A DNA stretch of 37,073 nt, taken from positions 1 through 37,073 of the forward strand of contig DAOUET010000058.1 in the NCBI GenBank assembly GCA_034430155.1, written 5' to 3'. The notes beneath the pieces were generated by a model. That model was not told where the DNA came from and ran no database searches. It saw nothing but the letters and a program-made list of their open reading frames with translations. Of this stretch, positions 1 to 7,687 are shown one piece after another; position 1 is the stretch's first letter, and each line of letters starts with the position of its first letter. The position numbers and the translations under genes are program-made. Source of the stretch: DAOUET01 sp034430155. GTDB lineage: Bacteria; Chloroflexota; Anaerolineae; Anaerolineales; UBA4823.

Positions 1-421
1 GTTCCTCGAAAATCTCCCATTCCAGCTTGTTTGCTTTCAAATAAGCCAGAGCTTTCAAGTGGCTTTCCTGCCAGGAAGTCAGCAGCCCTCCGAAGGCAAT
101 CATCCTCATCTTTGCTCCGTTCCGGATAAAAGTTGCCGTAGGACCGTAACCCGTGCTGGCTAAGCTGGCTGAAATGGTGTGTGGATTTACCTCGAATACT
201 TGTGATAACCAGTTTGTCATACTGTCTACCGTCCAATCCTCGTCGTTGAAATCCCCTTCGAAGATCATGGCTTTTCCGTCTAGCCTGATCCGCCAATGGT
301 TGCGATAGTTCGGCTTGGGATGCAGGTTGTTCCTGCCTAGCCCTTTTAAAGCCGCGAAAAGCATATCCCTTTGTTCCTTGACCATCCCTAAATCTTCTAT
401 CCCGTAATATTGCCGGTTCAC
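1..421 (-). CDS. Partial phage-region protein of unknown function (N-terminal 140 residues)
   Basis: The reading frame is open from a GTG at 421 to the window edge, so the C-terminus is missing. The GTG lies one base after the TAA of the upstream LamG-fold gene, with a purine-rich GGGGACGG stretch about nine bases before it. The first ATG in frame is 12 codons further in. The visible part is soluble, with aromatic and basic residues (for example the stretch NYRNHWRIRL) and no signal peptide or membrane segment. I do not recognise a family. Tight coupling to the LamG gene and terminase suggests a virion or tail-related protein, but that is inference from position only. Confidence 0.6.
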   Translation of the reverse strand, partial: MNRQYYGIEDLGMVKEQRDMLFAALKGLGRNNLHPKPNYRNHWRIRLDGKAMIFEGDFNDEDWTVDSMTNWLSQVFEVNPHTISASLASTGYGPTATFIRNGAKMRMIAFGGLLTSWQESHLKALAYLKANKLEWEIFEE

Positions 422-422
422 G

Positions 423-1319
423 TTATACCGTCCCCAATGAAGCCATGTCCGCATCGCTCAGCGCCTTGGTCCAGATCGCCACGTGCGCCAGGTAGCCGCT
501 GAATAAGTTTGTGTCGATGAAATCCGCAGCAAGTCTGGTCCTTGTTCCGTCTAGTCCACCGCACGCCCAAGCCCCTAATCCGCTTTGTCCTTCTTCAATC
601 GGTGATCCGTTGTAATATCCCTTCACCAGGTCACCGTTTTTAGTCCAGGTATATCCTATGTGAAACCAATCTGTGGTTTCTATTCCCAGTATTTTGATGT
701 ATTTACCAACTCCACCCGACTTGTATTCGAACCTTACTTCGTTATTCAACGACCATTTTGCAAGATATGCATAGTTTCCTGCATTGCAAAATAAGCGTGT
801 CAAAGCTCTCTGAATCCCATCCGTCCAAACTCCCACATTCGCCACCCGCATCCACATCGAAATCGAACCTTCTTCCCCGTTGAATGCCGCGCTCAAACTG
901 TCTGTGAATATCTCGCAAGTATCGTTTACCCCATCGAATAAAGGCGCGGTGTGCCCGTCTCCGATCCCCGTTTGTCCCAGGGTTGCCCCTACGTAAGTTC
1001 CGTCTCGCGCCGCCGTGCCTTCGTAATTGTCAGCGTTTACCCCCGCGGCCTCCCATAGCGGCCAGTATGCAATCAGGTTAGCTGCTTCCATGGCCAGTAT
1101 CTTGTCAGCATATTCGCTGCCTTCTTCTGCTGCCTTTGCATAGAGGGCAGGTACGATCATTGAAGGTATTAATTTGGATTCATTCATCTCGTCATTTTCC
1201 GCAGCCTTTTTTTTTAAGAAAAATATCCCTTTCTCAGCCGGTTTCTTCAAGAATACCGGTAAAATCCTGCAGCTCATCAGTTTAGAATATGGTGGGATTA
1301 TATGTTTAGTTTTAGCCAT
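423..1319 (-). CDS. LamG/concanavalin-A-like jellyroll domain protein (phage structural or adhesin type)
   Basis: A 298-residue protein. I start it at ATG 1319 because a GAAGGGG ribosome-binding site sits just upstream; a longer frame to 1379 has no such site and mostly repeats the upstream gene. The last 210 residues or so form a typical laminin-G-3 jellyroll: an N-terminal NLIAYWPLWE strand, the LFDGVNDTCEI strand, SISMWMRV, the DWFHIGYTWTKNG strand followed by KGYYNG, and the C-terminal HVAIWTKALSDADMASL signature. LamG-3 domains bind glycans and occur in phage receptor-binding proteins and secreted proteins. There is no signal peptide, which fits a virion protein. It overlaps the end of the upstream 93-residue gene by 22 bases. 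The role in host binding is inferred from the fold and phage context. Confidence 0.75.
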   Translation of the reverse strand: MAKTKHIIPPYSKLMSCRILPVFLKKPAEKGIFFLKKKAAENDEMNESKLIPSMIVPALYAKAAEEGSEYADKILAMEAANLIAYWPLWEAAGVNADNYEGTAARDGTYVGATLGQTGIGDGHTAPLFDGVNDTCEIFTDSLSAAFNGEEGSISMWMRVANVGVWTDGIQRALTRLFCNAGNYAYLAKWSLNNEVRFEYKSGGVGKYIKILGIETTDWFHIGYTWTKNGDLVKGYYNGSPIEEGQSGLGAWACGGLDGTRTRLAADFIDTNLFSGYLAHVAIWTKALSDADMASLGTV

Positions 1320-1579
1320 GCAACCCCTTCGCCGTTCTCCGCAGAGTCGAGGTAAATGGATCCCAGGTTTCCAACCCAATCGTAAATAATCACTTCAGCC
1401 GCAGCCAGTTCTAAACCCGAATCCGAGGCCACGTCCGGGGTCCCATCGTTCCCTACGTAAACCAGGCCTGCATTTGCTGCCAGCGCCTTTATCATGAGAG
1501 GCCCGTTTATCTGTATCGTCCCCAAAGCAACAGCCGTTCCCGCTGCGGCAACCGTCTTTTGTCCACTAATTGCACTCAT
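1298..1579 (-). CDS. Small phage virion-type protein
   Basis: A 93-residue protein starting at ATG 1579 behind a strong AGGAGG site spaced five to six bases. The sequence has the look of short beta-rich phage proteins often found near structural genes: an early GTAVALGTIQINGPLMIKAL strand pair, then LVYVGNDGTPDVASDSGLEL, a central AAAEVIIYDWVGNLGSIYLD and a C-terminal GEGVAWLKL strand. The pattern of an IYVG strand, then ELAAGE-like, then L..IYLD is one I associate with phage decoration or baseplate-adjacent proteins, but the exact function is unknown. It lies 45 bases downstream of the terminase and overlaps the LamG gene, so the three are probably co-transcribed. Confidence 0.6.
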   Translation of the reverse strand: MSAISGQKTVAAAGTAVALGTIQINGPLMIKALAANAGLVYVGNDGTPDVASDSGLELAAAEVIIYDWVGNLGSIYLDSAENGEGVAWLKLNI

Positions 1580-1624
1580 TTAAGCCTCCTTGATTTTCCA
1601 ATCCGTGTTTATCTTCGTTTGCTT

Positions 1625-3160
1625 TCAATATCCATACGAATCGATATCGTCCATTGGATCCTTGCCCTGAACGATTAAGGTTTTCCCGGTTACGTACAAT
1701 TCTTGTTCGTCCAGTATTGCGCATAATGCCGCCGATAATATCCAGTCATCGTGTACCAGTTCGCCCGTTGCCGGATCGCGGGTCCCGTCCGGCACTGACC
1801 AGCGCAGGGTTTTATTTTCCAGCGCTTCGTATTGTGCGAATTCCAGTTGCAGCCAGAATTCGGAACGGGGATCCTGGTCGAATTTCTTTCCTGTAGGTAA
1901 ATAATCCTTGAACCGTCCCGTATCGCAAACTGCTAAGAAGTTCCAGCCAAGATCGCTTTTGCTTTTCGCCGTGAAAATGAACGGCAAAACTTTTCCGGGC
2001 AAAGATCGATCCAGAAAACTTGCTAGCCCGGCCCCAACTCCGGTTGCATCTATGATAATGAACCGTGGTTTCCATAGTCCGGTCAATGCTCTTAATTGTG
2101 CGTAAATGTTCGTGTGCGAGGTTCCTATCCATTCGCGTCGATCCATCACTTTGTAGGTTGGCGCTTTAATAAGGTCGTCTTTCAAAGTATCCAGATCTAC
2201 TTTGACGATTGTTAAAGTGGTGGCATCTCTGGCCGGGTTTCTCAGTGTATCCCGCTCCAGATCCGAAATCATGTCGCTGGCTCCTTCATCCTCTCCCCCC
2301 ACGTCTATCAAAAAGGCGTAGATTTCCTCTTCGATCGGGGTTTGTTGGCGATGGTGATTTCCTTGCATCATCGCCAGCCGTTCGCCAGGAAACATCCCTC
2401 CTTCTGCGTCGATTTCTTCTGAGAAGAATTGCGTTTTTACCAGTGGATGGTTTCTCCCTAGTTTCTTTATTTGCTCTGCTACGAATTTTTCATAGGCCGG
2501 CACTTCCGCCGCCACGTCGTTAGCGTCGATGGTGAATACTCTCTGTATGCCGTCCTCTTCTTGCGCCTTACGCGCCGCCCGCATCTCTCTCGCCAGTAGC
2601 GTTCGAGAGGTCCAGGCAGTTCCCCAAAAAATACGAGTAGCATTCGTGGATGCTGCCATTGGAGCAAAATCCTTATCCCATTTCGTAATTTGAATGTCCT
2701 GGGCTTCATCACATGATAGTAGCAAATTTGCTGTGGCTCCCACTACGTTTGCTTGTGGTCCACCAGAGAGAAAGTAAATTCTCGCCGATCCAATCCGGTA
2801 TATATATCCCTGCTCCTTCTTCCATGAATTTCTCGTTACAAAATTTTGATTCAAAACCCTCTCTAACCTTCTCATGGCATTCAGGCTTTGTGGTTTCCAG
2901 GTCGGTGACACTTTCACAATCTCCTTGTCCACTTGTGAGCACAACATCAGCAGGAATGCTTCGATGTGCCCTTGCAGTTCGTTCTTGCCCGACTGGCGCG
3001 GGTACATCACGACAAATGTTAATCCCTTCCCGGCTTTCACACTCTCGATAATGGCCAGCGCCACCCTTTCCTGATAGCCCCTCAGGGTCACCTCGCTGCC
3101 GATCCGGCAAAAGGCCAGGATGCTCGCTAGTATCTGTCTGATCAGTTCCAGGAAATCCAC
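1625..3160 (-). CDS. Phage terminase large subunit (ATPase and nuclease)
   Basis: A 511-residue packaging motor. The N-terminal ATPase has a Walker-A-like PRQSGKN at residues 54-60 and a Walker B LLLSCDEAQD ending with catalytic DE at 151-152, followed by a WDKDFAPM/FWGTAWT coupling region. The C-terminal RNase-H-like nuclease shows its acidic residues in FLIDVGG (Asp287), FIIIDATGVG (Asp371) and HDDWILSAALCAI (Asp471/472). Length and domain order are normal, so the gene looks intact. The start is GTG 3160 because an in-frame TGA lies just upstream; no strong ribosome-binding site is visible. The usual portal and protease genes do not follow; a short virion-type gene and a LamG gene come next instead. 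Confidence 0.92.
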   Translation of the reverse strand: MDFLELIRQILASILAFCRIGSEVTLRGYQERVALAIIESVKAGKGLTFVVMYPRQSGKNELQGHIEAFLLMLCSQVDKEIVKVSPTWKPQSLNAMRRLERVLNQNFVTRNSWKKEQGYIYRIGSARIYFLSGGPQANVVGATANLLLSCDEAQDIQITKWDKDFAPMAASTNATRIFWGTAWTSRTLLAREMRAARKAQEEDGIQRVFTIDANDVAAEVPAYEKFVAEQIKKLGRNHPLVKTQFFSEEIDAEGGMFPGERLAMMQGNHHRQQTPIEEEIYAFLIDVGGEDEGASDMISDLERDTLRNPARDATTLTIVKVDLDTLKDDLIKAPTYKVMDRREWIGTSHTNIYAQLRALTGLWKPRFIIIDATGVGAGLASFLDRSLPGKVLPFIFTAKSKSDLGWNFLAVCDTGRFKDYLPTGKKFDQDPRSEFWLQLEFAQYEALENKTLRWSVPDGTRDPATGELVHDDWILSAALCAILDEQELYVTGKTLIVQGKDPMDDIDSYGY

Positions 3161-3204
3161 AATTCATGGTCTTACCGGTCTTTAAGAAGCTGGGCTGGTT
3201 CTCA

Positions 3205-3429
3205 CTACGCTAGGTCCCATTCCTCGGTCAGCTCCCTGACAGCCGCGCTGATTTGTGAATTGAACTCCTCCCGTAATGGACACTCTTGAACCAGTGAACA
3301 TCCTTTGCACCTGGCCATCTCCCGTCTTAATTGGCGCATAGTTTCCAGCAATTCCTGGTGACGCGCCAAGACCTGTCTGGCTTTTTCCAAAACTGGGCAC
3401 TCAAATCCAGGATCAGTTGGCGATTCCAT
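3205..3429 (-). CDS. Small Cys-containing protein upstream of terminase; possible small-terminase-like role
   Basis: A 74-residue mostly helical protein. It has a CPVLEK start region, a heptad-like middle (RHQELLETMRQLRREMA), a CKGC...C cluster and the C-terminal motif ISAAVRELTEEWDLA. An in-frame TGA immediately upstream fixes the ATG at 3429, with AAGTGAAGG in front. Its position directly upstream of the terminase large subunit is where a small terminase or DNA-recognition gene would lie, but there is no recognisable HTH, so that role is conjecture. Its C-terminus matches that of the 109-residue protein at 24798-25124 (pattern IxxA[VI]xELTx[ED]WxL), which supports both being real genes. Confidence 0.55.
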   Translation of the reverse strand: MESPTDPGFECPVLEKARQVLARHQELLETMRQLRREMARCKGCSLVQECPLREEFNSQISAAVRELTEEWDLA

Positions 3430-3535
3430 CCTTCACTTGTGACCCTTGCCTGGCTGAAGGAGATCACGCCAGAGACATACAGACCCATCTCCGTACAAAT
3501 AGAGCCGGTCCGACTCCTGAAACCACTTCATCTGT

Positions 3536-3868
3536 TTAATTCCTGGCTCCCTGTAGGTTTTTACGCAAGCCGTTCACCCGCGGGGAAAGCCGGTATGTGG
3601 ATTGGTTTGCCATAATCGCCAACACCAACGACCAGGTCAACTGCACCAGTCCGGGTTGATCACATGTCACCGTGAGACCTAGATGAGCCCGCCAGTTCGT
3701 ACAGGCCAGGGCGTAAACGCTGGTGCAGGTCACCAACAGCAGGGCAAGCATGATCAGCCGTTTGAGTTCCTCGCTCAAAGGCTGGTATTTCTTATAGATC
3801 CCCGGTACATAGGAGAAGATCAGCGAAAGGATCGCGCCTGCGATCGCTGATAATTGTTCGGCTGACAT
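3536..3868 (-). CDS. Holin-like small membrane protein
   Basis: A 110-residue protein with three likely membrane segments: residues 5-22 (LSAIAGAILSLIFSYVPG), about 38-56 (LIMLALLLVTCTSVYALAC) and about 78-92 (LVQLTWSLVLAIMANQST), plus a basic C-terminus. A short loop carries Cys residues (ACTNW, VTCD). Small size, membrane topology and position at the head of the prophage block suggest a holin or other phage membrane protein; no enzymatic motif is visible. The start at 3868 is well supported by GGAGGGTGTT in front of the ATG. It is the most upstream visible gene of the leftward phage cluster. Confidence 0.6.
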   Translation of the reverse strand: MSAEQLSAIAGAILSLIFSYVPGIYKKYQPLSEELKRLIMLALLLVTCTSVYALACTNWRAHLGLTVTCDQPGLVQLTWSLVLAIMANQSTYRLSPRVNGLRKNLQGARN

Positions 3869-4242
3869 AACACCCTCCGTTTCACCCGCATTGCAGGCTT
3901 GACAAGCTTAGGAATTGTTTGCTGATGACCTTGAATTTAGCACATTTGTTCTAGTTTTACAACCGTTCTGAATGAAAATCCCCCAAAAATACCCCCCATT
4001 AACCCCTTTGGCCCTCCCGGTTTAACCCCCACGGTTAACCAGGATTATTTCACTTAAGGCGGTAATTCCACCTAAAACTGTCCCGCTGGCGTGCAAAACA
4101 CAAGGGTGACCGCTGGTCTCGACCCTGGCTCTTTCCTGTCATAGCGACAATTCACCTTAAATATATTTAAGCTTTCCCTACCCTACGTGCCGCTTTGCAG
4201 TAGAATAAGTAGGAAGTTTAATGTACCTAAAGGAAATTAAAA
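3869..4242. other. 374-bp intergenic region between phage cluster and mtd-like gene
   Basis: Divergent region without a credible gene. It is rich in C-runs and contains the inverted pair GGTTTAACC/GGTTAACC around 4019-4041, an exact 16-bp AT palindrome at 4156-4171, and a TAGAAT (4201-4206) that could be a -10 box for the rightward gene. It may also hold the right boundary of the prophage, but no att-like direct repeat can be identified without its left end. Confidence 0.5.
4156..4171. promoter_or_regulatory. Perfect 16-bp AT-rich palindrome, candidate operator
   Basis: CTTAAATATATTTAAG reads identically on both strands. It lies about 72 bases before the start of the methylene-H4MPT dehydrogenase-like gene and 30 bases before a possible -10 box. 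A dimeric repressor or activator site is plausible; no specific regulator family can be assigned. Confidence 0.35.
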
Positions 4243-5142
4243 ATGAAAACACTGCTATTACAACTTGATACGGATAAATTCGCCAGCACCTTTGACCGTA
4301 TTACTGCCTACCAGGCCGGCATCGATCACGTGCTCAGTTACGGCGATGTCAACGTGGGCGATGTGCGTGGCCTTATGCATGGCGTGATGTTCACCCGCCC
4401 GCCTGATGATTTACGTGAGACGGCCATCTTCATCGGTGGCAGGCGCCTCGACGTCTGTGAACAGATCCTGGAAGCCGCCAAGAAGGTCATGTTCGATCCA
4501 TTTTGTATCTCAATGATGCTAGACTCGAATGGATGTAATACCGCCTCGTCCGCCGCAGTAGCTCTGATCGAACGCCATCATGATCTGCGTGGCGCTAAAG
4601 TGGTTGTCCTGGGTGGTTTTGGCCCGGTCGGATTACGCTCAGCCCGCTTGCTGGCCAGAGACGGCGCCCACGTAATTGTTACCAGCTTACCCCGCCAACT
4701 GTTCGCCGAAAGCTGGAACGAACTACGTTATCGGCACGACCTGGGTTTGGCCATGGCTCAATCACAGGAGGATGGTTTTGAAATCCTGCAGGCTAAAAGC
4801 CTAACCGATATGGTCGCTTCCCTGGATGGAGCCATAGCGGCCTTGGCAGCCGGACCTGCTGATGTACAGTTGCTGGCAGAAGATGACTGGCAGAATAATC
4901 CCACCCTTAAAGTTCTAGCCGATCTCAACGTTGCTCCTCCTCCCGGCATCACCGGCATTGACATCCACATGCATGGTGAAAAGCAGGATGGTCGCTTCCT
5001 CTTTGGCGGATTAGGCATTGGCCGGTTTAAAATGAAAGTGCACAAGTCTGCCCTGGTGCGCCTCTTCGAGCAGGAAGTCGTCCTCGACGCCGACGGCATC
5101 TACACCATCGCTAAAGAGCTCTTGAGCAAGCCCCACAGCTAA
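4243..5142 (+). CDS. Methylene-tetrahydromethanopterin/tetrahydrofolate dehydrogenase (MtdA/MtdB family)
   Basis: A 299-residue cytosolic dehydrogenase that would interconvert methylene- and methenyl-pterin using NAD(P). The N-terminal domain has the Mpt-N-type pattern: a LDTDKFASTFD start, AYQAGIDHVLSY, then HGVMFTRPP and ETAIFIGG. The segment PFCISMMLDSNGCNTASSA corresponds to the family's substrate-side loop. A Rossmann domain follows with GGFGPVG at 124-130 and VVTS-type ribose loop (IVTSLPRQ at about 145). Start ATG 4243 is preceded by AAAGGA. No other one-carbon or methanopterin genes lie nearby, so cofactor choice (folate or methanopterin) cannot be decided and I give no symbol. Confidence 0.75.
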   Translation: MKTLLLQLDTDKFASTFDRITAYQAGIDHVLSYGDVNVGDVRGLMHGVMFTRPPDDLRETAIFIGGRRLDVCEQILEAAKKVMFDPFCISMMLDSNGCNTASSAAVALIERHHDLRGAKVVVLGGFGPVGLRSARLLARDGAHVIVTSLPRQLFAESWNELRYRHDLGLAMAQSQEDGFEILQAKSLTDMVASLDGAIAALAAGPADVQLLAEDDWQNNPTLKVLADLNVAPPPGITGIDIHMHGEKQDGRFLFGGLGIGRFKMKVHKSALVRLFEQEVVLDADGIYTIAKELLSKPHS

Positions 5143-5285
5143 ACTTTTATATTATGGATTAATCGTCATCTTCAGATTATCTGTGAGGTTCTTCTAATCA
5201 CAGGCAAGACTCGCGGCATTTTCAAGGTGGCATTCCTGCGGATATTAAAGACTCCAGTACAGACCTGCACCCTGGTTATATTCTT

Positions 5286-5374
5286 TAGTAGTTACGCAGT
5301 TCAGGGGAAAATCGGGGGTGTTTGGGCGGGCGTTGCCCAAACACCCCCATCCTCCCACCAACTGCCTAAGTCCT
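5286..5374 (-). repeat. MITE/REP-like hairpin element, copy A
   Basis: An approximately 89-bp element. Its reverse complement begins AGGACTTAGGCAGTTGG and ends at GCGTAACTACTA, with a central stem GGGGGTGTTTGGGC / GCCCAAACACCCCC (14 bp, 7-base loop). A second copy in the opposite orientation lies at 24576-24668. Both ends carry the inverted motif TTACGCAGTT (one end here is CTTAGGCAGTT). No transposase is inside, so it is a non-autonomous element or a REP-type palindrome. It begins five bases beyond the stop codon of the neighbouring membrane-protein gene. Confidence 0.7.
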
Positions 5375-5378
5375 ATTC

Positions 5379-6260
5379 TTAAGAAGTTCGCAACAATACT
5401 CTTCTTATGGTGGGTCGATGGATAGCCAGCGAGATCACCATCATCGCCATGCTCATCAACAAAAGGAATGGAGGCTTGAAGATCACCCCCGATACCAGCC
5501 CGGCCGTAAGGAAGTAGGCGTGAAAACCAAACGGCACCCACAAAACCAGCGAATCCACGGGATACAGGTAGAACCTGGGTTGTAACCATACGACCAGAGA
5601 TAACGCCGCCCCCAATGTCAGGAAGATAGTAGTCTGATACCAGTTTGCCGAAACCACGTCGGCGATCAGCTTGTTGGAGCCTACCACTCCCACCAGCCCT
5701 ACCAAAATGGCGCCTACCGGACCCAACCAATGCCCGCTCCAATTTCCCCTGCGGGTCAGCAACCGCAGTCCGAAGGAGAAAGAAAAAACCACCCAAAACC
5801 AGGCCCAGAAGTTGGCGTAAGGCACCCCGAAATACTGGGCCTTAAATCCCAGACCCCAGTCCCACATTCCCAGCCGGATGGCTAGGGCGTCCATCGACAG
5901 ATCTATGTTCAGAGCCAGCAAGCCATCCAAGACTGGTCGGGCCCACTCGGGCGTGCTGGAGGCGTCTGAAAAAAGTCTGGCGGAGTAAATGATCGTACCC
6001 CAGGCTACTCCTACCATCAGCGGCACCTGGCCTATCATCAGGGTAAAATGCCCGTAGTGATAGGCATGCAGCTGCTGGATGGTAGATTTTTCCAGCAACA
6101 GCCCGAAGATCACGCCAGCCAGCAGCTGCCATACGACCGGAAAACCCTTCCGCCAGGCGTGCCGCAGGCATAGCCCAAAGGAGACCAACACAACCAGTTC
6201 TAAAAATAGGAAGTATGGATTTAGCAATATTGTTCTGGTCCAGGTCCAACCGGCAGGCAA
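5379..6260 (-). CDS. Carotenoid-biosynthesis-type integral membrane protein (DUF422/CruF-like)
   Basis: A 293-residue protein with about eight or nine membrane segments spread over its whole length. The middle carries the features I associate with the DUF422 carotenoid hydratase family: IIYSARLFSDA, then NIDLSMDALAIRLGMWDWG, then GVPYANFWAWFWVV, which resembles the family pattern D-P-x-A-x-R-LGxWxW followed by GVPxxNFxxWF. Family members (CruF, bisanhydrobacterioruberin hydratase) hydrate carotenoid end groups, but similarity judged by eye does not prove that reaction here. No other carotenoid genes are nearby. A hairpin repeat lies immediately downstream and may terminate transcription. Confidence 0.6.
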   Translation of the reverse strand: MPAGWTWTRTILLNPYFLFLELVVLVSFGLCLRHAWRKGFPVVWQLLAGVIFGLLLEKSTIQQLHAYHYGHFTLMIGQVPLMVGVAWGTIIYSARLFSDASSTPEWARPVLDGLLALNIDLSMDALAIRLGMWDWGLGFKAQYFGVPYANFWAWFWVVFSFSFGLRLLTRRGNWSGHWLGPVGAILVGLVGVVGSNKLIADVVSANWYQTTIFLTLGAALSLVVWLQPRFYLYPVDSLVLWVPFGFHAYFLTAGLVSGVIFKPPFLLLMSMAMMVISLAIHRPTIRRVLLRTS

Positions 6261-6295
6261 TTGAAATCTGAGGCGGGCGCTTTCAATAACACCCC

Positions 6296-6652
6296 CTATT
6301 TCTCCTTTCTCCTTTCCATCAGTTCCAGTTTGAGGTGGGCGATGCGCAGCAGCTCGTAACGATCATCTTCCGGCAGTTTCGCCAGAAGGTAGCGCCATTC
6401 ATCTAAATCGACTTCTTCCAAGGAGGTATCTGGCAGCAAGCCGGCCTTGCGGAAAACCGCCACTGGGGGTAAATCCAACGCCTGTGCCAGGGCCTCACAT
6501 GCCGCCCACTTTGGCAGCGAACCCGCACGCGCCCGGCTGATCACCGAATGAGAAAGGCCTGCCAGCCTGGCCAATTTGTTATCGCTCCAGCCGCGCGCCA
6601 AAAGTTGCCTGTCAAGCCATTCAATAAAATCCTTGGCGTGGTTAGATGTCAT
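6296..6652 (-). CDS. XRE-family helix-turn-helix transcriptional regulator
   Basis: A 118-residue protein with a Cro/C1-type HTH at about residues 10-65: LDRQLLARGWSDNKLARLAG, then LSHSVISRARAGSLPKWAAC as the recognition part and the AQALDLPPVAVFRKAGLLP tail that usually closes this domain. The remaining helical C-terminus (DEWRYLLAKLPEDDRYELLRIAHLK) probably mediates dimerisation. It lies divergently upstream of the decayed MFS/ChrB locus and on the same strand as the carotenoid-type gene, with a 35-base gap. The stop codon is 6296-6298. Its target is unknown; phage-type or stress regulation are both possible. Confidence 0.85.
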   Translation of the reverse strand: MTSNHAKDFIEWLDRQLLARGWSDNKLARLAGLSHSVISRARAGSLPKWAACEALAQALDLPPVAVFRKAGLLPDTSLEEVDLDEWRYLLAKLPEDDRYELLRIAHLKLELMERRKEK

Positions 6653-6842
6653 TTCGCTCCTCGTGCAAGATATTCCGCTAGAATTGACCGTGAATGATCA
6701 TAATTTTACCTTACTAGCCTGCCTTCCCGATCTTCTTTACTGGTATGATCCAAAAGGTTGAGGGGTATACTGAACATGCTAATAAAAATGGTCTGTTACA
6801 GCTTAATTCCTGAAAAAGATGTTCATATTTAGCTGGTAAGCC

Positions 6843-7423
6843 ATGTCTAAGCCGAGTTCAGCTCTCAACAAACAAACCTGGATCAGACGTTTTCGATCCT
6901 ATTTAGGTCTGGAACGGAATATTCTCGTGCTGCTGGGAGCGATCCTGCTGCTTGGATTGGGCGAAGAGTTATGGAGCAGCTTTGTACCCAAATACCTGGA
7001 AGCGTTGGGCGCCGGGGTATTTGTTTGGACGGGATACCAGGCGATTAAGGATCTGCTTGACGCGGTTTACCAGTACCCGGGTGGCGTGCTGGCTGACCGG
7101 CTGGGCAGGTGGCGGTTGACCGCGGGGCGATTCCCTACGATGCCCCGGAGGTAGAATTTGGACACCGGGATGGGAAGTGCTCCTTTGAGACCATCTTGGA
7201 AGCATTTGGCTTGACCGATGGTGGTCTACTCCGTCTGGCAGAGATCGTGCATGCCGCCGACATCGCCGCAGACCGGCAAAAAGACTCTATCGCCCCTGGT
7301 TTGGAAGCTATCGCCAGCGGCTATAGCTTGATCTTACCGGATGATCAGGCTAATTTAGCTGCTCAATTTCCACTATATGACGCCCTGTATGCTTGGTGCC
7401 GGCTGCAAGTGGCCAAGAAGTAA
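6843..7423 (+). pseudogene. Deletion fusion: MFS transporter N-terminus joined to ChrB C-terminal domain
   Basis: From ATG 6843 the frame encodes the start of a major facilitator transporter: a basic N-terminus, membrane segment NILVLLGAILLLGLGEELW, and the loop-2/3 signature GGVLADRLGRWR. Just after this motif, near 7105-7125, similarity to MFS stops and the frame ends at 7154. In a second frame, from about 7109, the sequence matches the C-terminal domain of chromate-resistance protein ChrB: RGAIPYDAPEVEFGH, CSFETILEAFGL, RLAEIVHAADIAAD and the closing PLYDALYAWCRLQ. The remaining MFS helices and the ChrB N-terminal part are absent. An ancestral MFS-chrB pair with an internal deletion and a frame change explains this. 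Neither product should work as a transporter; a ChrB-C fragment from GTG 7109 could still be made. Confidence 0.75.
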
Positions 7424-7584
7424 AAGCGTGATAGCCTTCAAGATCAACTAATCTTGCTCAATGTTGAACACCAGGCAAGCTACCGTTTAGAGCAGGTCAA
7501 GTGATCCAGGTCTTCTTTCACGAGATTTTTCAGCTTTAGCGGGTGAGTGTTGGAGGGTTCTTTCATGATTCAGGTCAACCAGGA

Positions 7585-7646
7585 TATAATGACCCCAACC
7601 GTTACACCGGTAATTAAAGATCGTGATCGGTAAACTTAACCGGTGT
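7585..7646. promoter_or_regulatory. Promoter-like TATAAT and inverted repeat before a small pseudogene
   Basis: A consensus -10 hexamer TATAAT lies at 7585-7590 and is followed by the exact inverted repeat ACACCGGT (7604-7611) and ACCGGTGT (7639-7646) with a 27-base spacer. No convincing -35 box was found. The rest of 7424-7687 shows no gene. Confidence 0.3.
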
Positions 7647-7687
7647 CACTGTCGGAAGAGGTTTGAACGAAATCAGAAAATGAATTC

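Noticed and set aside
2709..3167. 152-codon leftward frame starting with an ATG seven bases before the terminase start
   Set aside because: It overlaps the terminase ATPase domain in another frame and has no family features, while the terminase frame shows all motifs.
5245..5796. 183-codon leftward frame overlapping the carotenoid-type gene and the hairpin element
   Set aside because: It is in another frame of a well-supported membrane-protein gene and runs through the repeat; composition is low-complexity Gly/Arg typical of shadow frames.
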